Source: Rutpela maculata (Eukaryota; Arthropoda; Insecta; Coleoptera; Cerambycidae). Taken from it: a DNA stretch of 64,000 bases. Of the stretch, positions 1 to 10,856 are shown piece after piece; position 1 is the first letter of the stretch, and each line of letters opens with the position of its first letter. The stretch lies in contig OW386292.2 in NCBI GenBank assembly GCA_936432065.2, positions 102,133,829 through 102,197,828 on the forward strand. Reading direction: 5' to 3'. The notes beneath the pieces are model-generated. The model was not told where the DNA came from. It did no database searches and was given only the letters and a program-made list of their open reading frames with translations. The position numbers and the translations under genes were made by a program.

Positions 1-42
1 TTACCATATTATAGCCTGGAAGGTATCTCGTGGTTCTTAAAT

Positions 43-352
43 ATATACACTAATTTTTTACCCCAAATTTACATAATAAAATAAACGAATGAAATTTCTA
101 TGCAGCGATAATAGGCAGTTAGACGAATAAAAAAACAGGGCTTCTTAGACATTTGCAAAAGGTTGAGCGCTACAGCGATTTCGTGCCACAAGAAATCAAA
201 GTTTACGTTAAAAAACGCTGCAGCCGGTCGCAAAAAAGTATTTTAATTCAATTGTAATTGTTTTTTTATTCATCTAGCTGGCTTTTATCGCCATAGAACT
301 TTCATTTGTTTATCTTGTGATGTAAATTTGAGGTAAAAAGTGGGTGTATATA
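43..352. repeat. Foldback MITE, about 310 bp
   Basis: Two arms of about 95 bp (roughly 43-137 and 261-352) are imperfect reverse complements. They share the outer TATATACAC end and an inner block with ATGAATAAAAAAACA on one strand. The spacer of about 120 bp is non-coding. This is the structure of a non-autonomous foldback or mariner-like MITE. No transposase is linked to it and no TSD could be fixed. Confidence 0.6.
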
Positions 353-724
353 GAATCGGAAAGTCCTGGATTAGGCATTGCATAGTTTCAACGACTTAAC
401 CGACCGCCCATAATAAAGGCGTCTACCAGTGCTCTAGAAGAGAGGCAAATAGTGACACGCGTATCAAGAATATCATATGTGCATCATTGACCATCTAAGT
501 ATCTGGACCTTTTCAGCAGGCGTATAAACTGACATTTTGAGTAGCTACTAAATAAAAACAAATCAAACTTTCGCTTATTAGACTAAACGAGAAATGGAGG
601 GTGCAAGACGGAAACAAATTGAAATTCCGCAGACAGAGCTGTCCACGCACATGTGGTGGGGAAAGCAGGCGTCAAGAGTATTATATGTGAAACCCGACTG
701 ATGTGATAAAAACGAATAGCCTAG
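353..724. other. No gene seen
   Basis: Intergenic DNA between the foldback and the non-LTR fragment. I see no coding potential, repeat or RNA gene. Confidence 0.5.
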
Positions 725-782
725 TTGCTTCGCTCGCGCTTGCTCTTATTGCCGTACCTAATCAAACGCTTGCCGATACTGT

Positions 783-1823
783 ACTTATTTGTTGCTAAAT
801 TTGAAAATGAAAAATTAATTCTTAATAGCGATAAAACAGTCTTCGTTCATTTCACTCCTAAACTAATTAATTATAATGAGAGCTATCTACTAAAAATTCA
901 CGGAAAATCTTTAGAACCAGTCACATCTACCAAATTCTTGGGGGTACACATAGATAATGCCTTAAATTGGGAAAACCACGTTAATATATTGTGTAATAAA
1001 CTATCGCCAGTCTGTTTTGCTCTGTACAGGTTGAGAAATATTACAAATAGGACTGTTATGCTATCCTATTACTATGCGCAATTCTACTCAAGAATTTCGT
1101 ATGGCATTGTATTTTGGGGATCTTCCCATCACTTTGAGAGAGTGTTTAAATTACAAAAAAAGGCAATAAGAAATATAATGGGAGTTAGTATGCGTACCTC
1201 TTGTAAGACCTATTTTAAAGAATTGCAATTATTACCTTTACCTTGTGTTTATATCTTGGAAATAGTTGTATTTGTAAAGTATAATTTAAACAATTTTTTA
1301 AGAAACAATCATAATCACGAATACAACACCAGAAGACAGAATAATTTATTGACTCCAAGTCATTCTTTGTCACTATACGAAAAAAGTCCCACATATACTG
1401 GGATAAAATTATACAATAACCTTCCAGAATGCATCAAGCAGATTAACAATACAAAAATATTTCGTAGACATGTAAAAAAGTTGTTACTAGAATCAGTCTT
1501 TTACTCTGTAAACGAATTTATACAACGCTCATTTGAGTCTTAAGAATATATATTTGTATACATCTTTTTTTAATTATTTTCATTGAAGCTCGACTTGCGA
1601 TTTGACATAATTTTAAATATTTTATTTTTATTTTTACTGAGCTGTAAATGTTCTAAATGTAAATGTTAGTAAGTATCTGTTTCTGTTTTCCTTCGTTTTT
1701 TTTGTACTTACCAACTTATTTATAGTTTGTTTTATTTACTATCTATTGTATTTTGACGACTCCAATACCTTATTGTATTTTGGTTCGATGGATAATAAAT
1801 TATTATTATTATTATTATTATAT
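783..1823 (+). pseudogene. 5'-truncated non-LTR retrotransposon, RT C-terminus plus 3' tail
   Basis: The open frame ends at 1543. From about 783 it carries the C-terminal part of a Jockey-type reverse transcriptase: the thumb-region block FLGVHIDNALNWENHV, then a YYAQFYSRISYGIVFWG block and an LQKKAIRNIMG block, all standard for insect non-LTR elements. The first 20 codons of the frame upstream of 783 do not look homologous, so the initiating ATG is not the element's own start. After the stop there is an AT-rich 3' UTR ending in a simple ATT/TTA tail at about 1795-1823, the usual 3' terminus of this group. The endonuclease and RT catalytic core are missing, which fits incomplete reverse transcription (dead on arrival). 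Confidence 0.8.
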
Positions 1824-2092
1824 TTAAGAACCACTACGTACCTTCCAAACTTTTGCAACCTTATGTTTTTTAAAGCTCCTATCATGCTATTTTCGCTACA
1901 ATATGGTTTCATTCATGTATCTTATGGGGTAGGGTTTAATGCAGCCGCCGCGCAGACCAGTTGATAAGCAGGAGGTTGAGGATGAGAAGAGACGGGGACG
2001 GATACATTACCGTCACCACCACCACAATCACATGGCACAACAACCCGTCCATCTATGATTAAATGGACACAACAAATTTAATTATTTTATTA

Positions 2093-2560
2093 TCATTGAA
2101 GCAATATTAAAGAAGTGGAATGTTTGAGAAAAACGGTTCCAATGGTATCTGATAATGCGCAGACGATGGAATAGGGTATATTATATGAGGCACGAATTGT
2201 AGGCATTAGAAGCGAACTTACACTTGCAATTTTTGAATGTGAGAAGGCACCAGCTGGGTTAACAGCTGAGGAATACACTGTGCTTTAAGAAATTATCAAC
2301 CTACTGGAACCATTTGAACTAGCTACTCAAAAAATTTCTGATGAAGATTATGTCACGATTTCACTTATTATACCTCTTATTAGAGGAGTATCCTCCAGTT
2401 TGGCAAAACTAGAGATCAGCCTTCGCGATGTACAATAAAGTACCTGATGAAGTTAAGACCAAATTAGAAAAAGCATCGGCAGTGACAGCAACAACCGACG
2501 GATGGATTATAAGTAACACAAGTTACATATCAATTACTATTCATTATTTATGTATTTACA
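2093..2560 (+). pseudogene. Rearranged hAT (ZBED-type) transposase relic
   Basis: Small pieces of a BED-type hAT transposase are present in plus-strand frames with stops and frameshifts. Around 2095-2165 there is the block with VSDNAQ; around 2245-2430 the block LTAEEYTVL followed by LLEPFELATQKISDEDY and VTISLIIPLIRG. Then at 2429-2545 comes KASAVTATTDGWIISNTSY, which contains the first catalytic Asp (TTDGW). In intact hAT proteins TTDGW lies N-terminal to the other blocks, so the order here is permuted. It is dead. Confidence 0.65.
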
Positions 2561-3489
2561 GTTGTGGTGTTATATGTTTTTTTTACTAATAAAATTTTTT
2601 TTTCGTTGCTGTATATTATTTGCGTAATTTTTCGACATTTATAACTATCGATAGTTTTTATAAAAATAACGATAACTATCGATAGTTCAGACTATTGATG
2701 TTTACGTAGACTTGTCAGGGTAATTTGAGTGACGGCCTTGAAGCGGTCGTGTACTGTGCTTGGGCTTTTGCTGACCCACATATAAACTATGAATATCCTT
2801 AATGTTTGTTGTGTCTATAAAAATGGTGCCTAACTTGATCTGTTTATATATGCTTACACATACATATATTGGAATACTAAAATTGGATCATTAGATATCC
2901 AACAACAGTAATACGGTGTTTAATTAAACTTCTTTTGTGAATATTCCTTTTTCCTTTCTTTGTGACCTTCACCTGACAGACTACTCTGGACGTCATCATC
3001 GCAACCCACACCCACATCCCCTCCACTTCCAGTCTCCAACGGCCGCCGACCACCCTAGCAGCCCTGGACACTTCCTCTCCTTCCCACAAGAACTGTTCGA
3101 CCACCACCCCCTACTTTGTAATCGCTCCGAATGGACTCATGTCATCATGGTCCAGAACACGCATAGTAGATGGACTCTGTGAACAACTCTCAAAAATTCC
3201 CTGTGCGTCAAAAGTTATATGCACTTTTTAACGCGCTTAAATTATGTTAGTAGTAATGCCCTGCGGAGGTTGGACTATACATATCCTGGGACAGTATGTT
3301 CAATCCGTTATGTCCCTGAGGGGATAGGTTTTGAATATTTTGCCAAATCGTAGGCTAGGTATAAATGATTTTGTCTAGCAATAAATAGTGGTTAAGTCAC
3401 GTTCTTATCTTAAAATAAAAACGTGACTAAATAAAATAATAAAAGCCAGACTTAACTAATAAAAAGTTTTCTTTTCGTATCGCAGATAA
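2561..3489. other. No gene seen; short palindromic motif
   Basis: AT-rich at 2560-2900 with two copies of the self-complementary 12-mer ACTATCGATAGT near 2645-2690. The open frames at 2877-3182 overlap on both strands and have compositional bias without recognisable domains, so I do not call a gene. Confidence 0.4.
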
Positions 3490-3720
3490 CACTATTTCAG
3501 AGTTAGAACCGGACTTAGAAATTCAGCCCTCTTTGGATGGACGTACCCAACGTTACCGTCGTATTATTAGCTCGTCTAAATCTGATGAAAATGATCAAGC
3601 CCCAGACGTTATCAATGAAAGCACAGCCACACAAAAAAAAAGTTTATTTTCCCTATGTTTTTTGGGCCACTGATTCCAAATATCACGTCAAAAATATACG
3701 TTATTTGCAAATTGACATTT
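3490..3720 (+). other. Possible acidic N-terminal protein fragment, unidentified
   Basis: A frame starting just after a possible splice acceptor (CAG at about 3485) encodes an acidic stretch, DNTISELEPDLEIQPS, and then a Ser/Asp/Glu-rich segment. Acidic leaders of this kind occur in piggyBac-type transposases, but no diagnostic motif follows, so identity stays open. Confidence 0.2.
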
Positions 3721-3879
3721 CATCCCTAGATTCGGGGTTAAATGGCTATTAAATCTAATAGAATGACACGCGTTGAAATGAAACTTCTGAATCATTTACA
3801 ATGGCTCTCGTCACATACTCCCAACGTTCTATCGTATTACGGAAATGATGGTGGTGCACTTCTTCCCCCAAAATTACTA

Positions 3880-6300
3880 CTACTACCCCTTGTTCTGATT
3901 TTTCCATAATACGCTTGTGAGGGCTTGACTGACCGGAGTTATTACAGGGAACATTGAGTCGAGTATCTTTTGGAAGACGCCAAAACAACCCCCGGGGTTG
4001 GAACCACCTCCTCCCTGAATGACAAAATATTCCGAAAATACAGCATAATGGGTGAAGAATAGTTTTCTCCACTTTTCGAGGGGAGTAACACGATAATTGC
4101 AATACTTTCCCCCACTCTTCTGGAACTACCCCAAATGAAAAAATAACGGCCCCTTGTTCTGATTTTTCCGTACTGTGCTTGTGAGGGCTTGACGATCGGG
4201 ATTATTATGGGGAATATTAATAAATCGAACATCTTTCGACCAGGAGACGCCAAAACAACCTCGGGAGTTGTAGCCACTCCCTCCCTGAATGACAAATCAT
4301 TCGTAAAATACTGTGAAAGGGCTAAAGAACGGTTTTCTTCTGTTTTCGAGGGCGAGTAACCGGATAATTACAATACTTTCCCCCACTCTTCTCGAACTAC
4401 CCCTAAATCGAAAAAATTGCCCCTTGTTCTGATTTTTCCGTACTACGTTTGTGAGGGCTTTACAGATCGGATTTATTACAGAGAATATTGATAAATCGAA
4501 CATCTATTGACCAGGAGACGCCAAAACAATCCATGGGGTTGCAACCACTCCCTCCCTGAATGACAAAACATTCGGAAAATACTGCGAAAGGGCTGAAGAA
4601 CGGCTTCTCCCGTTATCGAGGCGAGGAACACGATGGTTGCAATACTTCCTCGCCCCCGATAACGGCGGAAACCATTCTTCAGCACCTTCGCAGTATTTTC
4701 GGAATATTTTGTCAATCAGGGAGGGGGTGGTTCCAACCCCGGGGGTTGTTTTGGCGTTTCCTGGTCAAAAGATACTTTATCAACATTCCTTGTAATAACT
4801 TCGGTTTGTCAAGCCCTCACAAGTATAGTACGGAAAAATCAGAAACAGAGGTAGTTTTTTCTCATTTGGGGGCAGTTCCAGAAGGGTGGGGAAAAACCAC
4901 TGCAACCATCGTGTTCCTCGCCCTCGAAAACAAGAGAAGACCGTTCTCCAGCTCCGGGAGTTGTTTTGAAGTCTGCTGATCAAAAGATACTCTATTGATC
5001 AATATTCCTTGTAATAACCTTGATCTACCAAGCCCTCACAAGTATAGTACGGAATAATCAGAACACCCTCGCAAACGAGAGAAGACCGTTCTTCGACCCT
5101 TTCGTAGTATTTTCGGAATGTGTTGTCATTCAGGGAGGGGGTGGTTCCAACCCAAGGGGGTTGTTTAGACATCTCCTGGTCAAAAGATACTCGACTTATC
5201 AATATTCCCTGTCAGTGGCGCAGCCAGAAAATTCGTCTGGGGGGGGCCAATAGAACCGGCCTCCCCGGAGGTTGAGGAAAACTTTGCAGCAAATGGCTGA
5301 AAATGGATGTGTATAGATTCCTCTACTAGATAATATGGGCATTAATTACAAAATATTAATTTCAAGAGATAATTTGGATACTGCTTTTAGTCCCTTCAAA
5401 TTAAGTCAAGAAATCGCTGTTTTATGAAAAATCTCACAGATGAGACCTGTAAGAAGTGAAGTATTTGGGTTACCTAATCATAATTTTCACCCCCCGCAGT
5501 TCTAAAAAAGGGTGGTTTTTGATAAATATATACATATATATGAATTTTAGCGTTTTTTCGTCTTAGTTTCGCCGCTAGAGGACACGAAAGAAATAAATAT
5601 ACATATAGACTTTTGCGCCTTTTTTTAAATTTTGGGCCAAAATTATGCATTTTTATGAAAAATTATGTGGATTAAAGTTGCAGAACATAAAATATATATA
5701 TCTATATATTTTTATGAAAAAAAAAACCTAGAAAATACCTAAAAATAGTGAATTTTATGTTCTACAACTTCGATCTCGTGTAATTTTTCATAAAAATGCA
5801 TAATTTTTGCTCAAAATCTAAAAAAAGGCGCAAAAGTCTATATGTATACTTATTTCTTTCGCGCCCTCTAGCGGCGAAACTAAGCGGAATTCGAAAAAGG
5901 TAGAGTTCTAGTAAAGTTATAGGAAATTTTATGCTCTACTACTATTTTTAACCCAAATGCATTTTCCTCAAAATAGAGAAAAAGATGAAAAAACGCTAAA
6001 ATTCATATATATGTATATATTTCTCAAAAACCACCCTTTTTTAGAACTGCGGGGGGTGAAAATCATGTTTAAACAACTCAATTATTGCTTTCTACAGGTC
6101 TCATAACTGTGGGAAAATTTTCTTAAACATTTCCTAATTTGAAGGCTATTTGTACTAATAGTGATATTGCTTCTTTATTTTTTCGGTCATCGAAGATGGC
6201 TTGGGGGGGGCCCGGGCCCCATGGCCCCCCCCCCTGGCTGCGCGCCTGTTCCCTGTAATAACCCCGATCTGTCAAGCCCTCACAAAGGGTCGTCTTCAAC
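3880..6300. repeat. Palindromic array of 200-270-bp units
   Basis: Three units run in one orientation; the marker TTGTGAGGGCTT recurs near 3913, 4178 and 4448. Three more follow in the opposite orientation, with AAGCCCTCACAA-type markers near 4811, 5030 and 6274. The symmetry centre is near 4637, where GTTATCGAGGCGAGG is mirrored by CCTCGCCCCCGATAAC. The last inverted unit is split by the element at 5213-6248. Open frames of 60-140 codons in both strands follow the repeat period and carry no recognisable domain; I take them as incidental. This is either a satellite-like array or the remains of a complex foldback element. Confidence 0.75.
5213..6248. mobile_element. Non-autonomous palindromic hAT-like element, 1036 bp
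   Basis: It begins CAGTGGCGCAGCCAG and ends CTGGCTGCGCGCCTG, giving 15-bp TIRs with two or three mismatches and the CAG start usual for hAT. It is flanked by a perfect 8-bp direct repeat, TTCCCTGT, at 5205-5212 and 6249-6256, the TSD length of hAT. Most of the interior is itself a long palindrome: blocks at about 5380-5540, 5567-5700 and 5750-5882 pair with each other and with 5980-6130. G-runs lie just inside each end. There is no transposase. It would be mobilised in trans by a hAT transposase and could form a long hairpin if transcribed. Confidence 0.9.
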
Positions 6301-6492
6301 GGTTAACGAGTTATCAGTAAATAAGGCTTTTTTCACCGAATGGGTGGTTTTGGGGGGGGGGGGTTGCGGCATCACCCCAGAACGGATTTTTGTGGTTTTG
6401 TGATGTATAACCATCCACTAACAGTTACTGAAGGAAAATCTCAGATAACATTTTTTGTGATGGAAATTTTTATAATTATTGGACTGATAGAG

Positions 6493-6617
6493 GTACAATC
6501 GACGTCAGCTTAAACTCACCGCTGTTGGAGATGCTCTTTCCAACAAGCGCCACTACAAATCAGATTAGAAATAGAGCATCTCTAATGGTGGTAAGTTTAA
6601 GGTGACGCCGATGGTAC
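6493..6617. repeat. Short inverted-repeat element, about 125 bp
   Basis: Arms 6493-6539 and 6575-6617 pair over about 40 bases with a few mismatches, built on the motif GTCAGCTTAAACTCACC and its complement. The spacer of about 35 bp is non-coding. It has the form of a small MITE; the superfamily is not clear. Confidence 0.6.
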
Positions 6618-7206
6618 AAACACATGCTTATGCTGGTAGGCTAACATTTTTTATCGAACATTGGTCAACAATTACTCAAGACAAAAATATTTTACATTGT
6701 ATTCAGGTGTAGAGGAGGCCGGGGCTGGTTGAACACAGGGGCAGGTTGGTACCTATTATTTCTGTTACTATGCAACAGATGGCGTTATTATTAAATAGGT
6801 GTGTATTCATCAGACTCTCAAATTAGTCTGTAGGAAGCAGCAGTGGAATGTGCTTATCTGTCATTGAGTTATAAAGTTTTTCGTGTTTTAGTTACCCATA
6901 AGTAAATATTTATATCTATATATATAACATTGTATAACATAATCAATGAATAGGCTTTATGTTTGTTTTTTCAGGTGGTTAATATAGATGCATATTGCTT
7001 CATTTCTGTACATTTAAAAATACATTTAACCTGTTGTGTCAAGAGTCGTGTAATTTTAAAAGACATAAATGACGAGGGAGCTGGTTGGTACTTTTTTGCA
7101 GGTTGGTACTGTGCCAAGAAATATAATTTTTATTTGATTGAAAAATAAAACAAGGATTGGTTTTATTAGATCTTCTTGCATATTGTAGGTCTGACATGTG
7201 AACTTA
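6618..7206. other. No gene seen
   Basis: Probably 5' flank of the pogo-type relic that follows. GGTTGGTAC repeats occur near 6743 and 7083-7105. I could not identify a TIR here. Confidence 0.4.
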
Positions 7207-8572
7207 TAAAAAGAAATCACAAAGGGGACTGACACCACCTGACGTCATTCTTAGAGCAATAAGAGCTGTAAATATTGATCATAGTTTTTTAAGAAAAACA
7301 TCTAGAGACTTTGAAATAGCGTTGATGACTTTACGTAGATACTGTCAAAAGTTTTCCAATGAAGAAATTAATGCAGTTAATAATAATGTACCAAAGACAG
7401 TGGTTGGTACATCAAAAAAGAAGCACACCTTTCTGATTACTTAATAAATGCGGCCGATATTTATTATGGTCTCTCACCAAAAGAAGTTAGGAGAATGGCT
7501 TTCTTATTTGCGACGTCATTAAATCTGAATAAGTCCAAAAATTGGAAAATAAAGAGATGGCTGGAGCTGATTGGTTTTCAGCATTTTTAAAAAGGAATAA
7601 GACACTTTCGATACGACCCCCGGAAGCTACAAGTCTCTTCAGGGCAACTAGCTTTAACAAAACTAACGTTAGTGCCTTTTTTAATAATCTGCAACTGTAT
7701 TAAATCGCCTTAAGTGTGGACCCGAGGACTTGTGGAATATGGATGAAACCGAGATAACCATGGTGCAAAAGCCCGATCGAGTTGTTGCCCGTCGGGAGTG
7801 CTCGACAAGTCGGGAAGGTAACTTCTGCCGAGAGAGGGACGATTGTAACTATTGCTTTTGCTGTTTCTGCGACGGGAAATAGTGTACCCCCATTCTTTAT
7901 ATTTCCGAGGGTTAATTTTAAACCCCATTTCTTAAAAGAAGGACCTCCTGGTTGTGTTGGTGGAGCTAACCTTTCCGGAGGGATGAAAAAAATTCATTTC
8001 ATAGATTATTTGAAGCACTTTATCAGACACACTAAAACCTCAGTAAATAGGCCAGTTGTATTGCTACTTGACAATCATGAGTCACATTTGTCAGTTGAAA
8101 GCCTCACATATTGCAAGAATAATGGTGTCACAGTACTATCATTCCCTCCACACTGTAGCCATAAGCTACAATCTCTGGTCAGAAGCGTGTATGGTCCATT
8201 GAAGAAATATGTTAACAGTGCTTGCGACGCATGGATGACCAATAATCCTGGGCGCACAATGACAATATACGATATTCCTGGAATTGTTGCGACAGCGTTA
8301 CCTATTGCTGCGACTCCATTTAATAAAAGATTTCGTGAACACCATTAGAACAAGAAGCCTAACTGGTAGTGACCCATAAGAATAAGGACAACATCTCCGC
8401 GAGGTGCCTAATTAGTGCAAAGTTATCTATCAGAACAAGGAGACCTTCCTCACTGGTGGTGGCGGATCCCAATCCCTTACTGGAAGAACCTACACTCATT
8501 GAAGAATTTGTTATTCTAAGTACTTTAACGAATGATCTCGCAATTTTTATCTTACTCTTTTATTGTACGTAG
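7207..8572 (+). pseudogene. Pogo/Tigger-type (CENP-B-like) transposase relic
   Basis: The parts appear in the expected order but in shifted frames. From 7207 comes the helix-turn-helix region with PPDVILRAIRAV; at about 7555-7690 the block AGADWFSAFLKRNKT and SLFRATSFNK; at about 7725-7780 LWNMDETEI with the first catalytic Asp; then the open frame 7782-8348 with the core block GTIVTIAFAVSATGN, the second Asp in VLLLDNHESH, and the SFPPHCSHKLQSL block where a third acidic residue is normally found. In pogo proteins that last box is PPHxSHxLQPLD; here it reads SHKLQSLVR, so the third Asp appears to be lost. Stops and frameshifts separate the blocks. Mobilisation by this copy is not possible. 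Confidence 0.85.
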
Positions 8573-8859
8573 TGTATTATACTGCTAATACACAGAAAAC
8601 CCATCTCTATTATCCAATTCCCATTTATCTTTATTTTTTATTATTATTACTACAAACGAACTAAATATTAAATCGAAACCACTCAGCTCAGACGTTAAGC
8701 ACAAACGATTCATCTAATTTAAAATACTGTGCATTATACTGCTAATGCAAGCAACATTCGCATCATTAGAAACCAATCGACCTATTAAAGGTACAACATT
8801 TTTAATTTTAATCAATTCGTTTTACCTCCTTAATTTACTAAATATCGAACAACATGCCC

Positions 8860-9318
8860 GAAGAGGCAGCACCGTACCAGTATCAGTACCAATACGAGCA
8901 CCGGTTCTTGAACCATACAAATTAAGTGAAATTTTCTCCATTGTGCCTGAATACGATGTCAATCCTTTATTTTTACAAATCTTCTTATATGCTTGTAGTC
9001 AGGCCTATTGCATGGCCGTGGTAGACTAAAAAACATTGCTCTCGCTACACATAAAAAATGAACTAAAAGGTAAAGCTGTCAAAGTAATAAATTCAAGAAA
9101 TCCAACTTCATGGGGCGAAACTAAAGCCTTATTAGAGTCTCATTTTGGAGACGCGCGCGATCTAACCTCGCTTATACAAGATTTGCAACGACTAAGCAAC
9201 GAATCACCATTAACCTTTATCTCTAGGCTACAAACTAATAACGCGAAAATGCTTTCCGCGGTGAACAAACAAATAGCTATGAAAAATGAACAGAAAGATG
9301 TGCAAACACGTCTAATTA
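8860..9318 (+). pseudogene. Ty3/gypsy-type gag (capsid) fragment
   Basis: Two frames separated by one stop near 9028 encode a capsid-like region: KLSEIFSIVPEYDVNPLF, then HIKNELKGKAVKVINSRN, a TSWGETKALLESHFGDARD block and LIQDLQRLSNESPLTF. These are typical of insect Ty3/gypsy Gag proteins. Pol and LTRs are not adjacent. The right end abuts an inverted non-LTR fragment at about 9318, where the reading frame runs into foreign sequence (SMWLELGE). Confidence 0.75.
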
Positions 9319-10493
9319 AAATTTCTTCTAATTTGGTCACAAAATCTATGTGGTTAGAGTTAGGTGAGTGATAAAGACTGAATATAAAATACTTATGCCT
9401 ATTTATAGTTATTTCTACACCGGTTATCCACATGTTCATTTATGGAGTCATTTATCATTATTTTATATTTATATTCCTTTTTGATGTATATGATGGCTCC
9501 CCCCCGTATGGCGACTAGTTGAGTATGAACATAGAACATTATAACCTTCAATATATATTTCATTATCTTGAATTTCTTCGGTAATGTGTTTCTGATAGAC
9601 AAATAATTGCTGGTTTCTTTCGGTGAATTATCCAACATAGTTCAGTTTTATGCTTAATTAAACTTTGTATGTTTAAATACATTATATATGTATTTATTAA
9701 TTGCTATTTTCTGTGATTTTGTTCTGTATGTAACTCTGGGTAGTTAACTCTTTGCTGTAACTGTGTAAGAATTCTTATGTAAGCTTCACATGTTTTGCTA
9801 TACGCCGGGTGGTTATAGTCTATGTTAGGTATTTTTAAGATTTCGACTGCACGTTTACAGTTAGTGCATTCTTCCCTGTCTGATGTACATTCATTTGCTT
9901 TATGTTCACCTGAGCGTGTCCTTATTATTTTTGCATTTATCTACCATATGGCCAAATTTCCAGCATTTAAAACATTGTACTATATTCACATGATCAACGT
10001 ACCTGCATGTTCTCCAATCTATGTATAAAATGTTTTTCTGGCTTATCTGATTATATGTATCTGGATCTAATTCTAGAACTATATTATATTACATTTTTTT
10101 GTTTCATATTTGTATACTATTATAAAACGTTTTTCCTCTTTTGTGTTTATATAATTTTGTAATATTATTTTTTCGACTAGCGTTTCTTCACCATCTATAA
10201 GTTTTTTATCAACATTGAATATCATCGCTTCTGCCTATTTTTCTCTTTTTTAATTCTTCTATTTCTTTTTTTAACATATTGATTATTTCTTCTTTGCTGT
10301 TTATAATATTTTGTTTGTCTTCTAAATTGTTTTGTGGTAGAATAAGTGTATCTTTTTATGCAATTGGAACAATGAAATTTCAGTGTAGAACTTTTACTTC
10401 CGAAGTTGTCAATTTTCCACAGTTTTTGCATAATTGTTTATCACAACTAAACACATCTTTAGTTTTAGTTTCTTTACACACATCACATTCCAT
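9318..10493 (-). pseudogene. Non-LTR retrotransposon 5' part: ORF1 and start of endonuclease
   Basis: Reading leftwards from an ATG at 10493: a PHD-like zinc finger, ECDVCKETKTKDVFSC, then CDKQLCKNCGKL. A Lys-rich stretch follows to about 10222, then the Gag-like region VQCFKCWKFGHMVDKC with CCHC spacing (about 9990-9940) and more Cys/His positions to about 9780. From 9638 comes the start of the apurinic endonuclease, with AIRGGAIIYIKKEYKYKI and then WITGVEITINRHKYFIFS and SLYHSPNS. Domain order matches Jockey-like elements. Several frameshifts break ORF1. The copy stops inside the endonuclease at the junction with the gypsy gag piece. Confidence 0.8.
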
Positions 10494-10856
10494 AACGTAC
10501 GATTTTGTTCCCAATTAGTTATTTGATCCCGAAGCCGGCCCTGACTATCAAATCATAAACAGTTAAGAGTTTTGACAACCTTAACTTTGTAATTTATGCT
10601 TTTAGCCTTCAATCTGTCTACTCACTCATCAATGTTTATAGCATTTTACCTAGAGCACTTAGTTTCCAGATAGATGTGTCCCTTTTTTATTGCACCAGAT
10701 GCACCAGTCACTTATAACAGAGTTGAGATTTTTACACTGTTCTTTATTTCACTTTATTTATTAATTATCAATTGTTTCTCAGCTATATGCTTATGTTGAG
10801 TAACACCATTTTATGCGCAATTTTTCGGGTCACCGTTTAGTTAATTTTCGTCACAT
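10494..10856. other. No gene seen; possible 5' UTR of the neighbouring non-LTR copy
   Basis: Lies upstream of the minus-strand ORF1. No domain or repeat is recognised. Confidence 0.35.

Noticed and set aside
2877..3182. Two antisense-overlapping open frames with His/Pro- and Val/Gly-rich translations
   Set aside because: Composition bias only; no domain and no preferred strand.
3755..5253. Overlapping open frames of 60-140 codons on both strands
   Set aside because: They follow the period of the palindromic repeat array, occur in both orientations and contain no recognisable domain.
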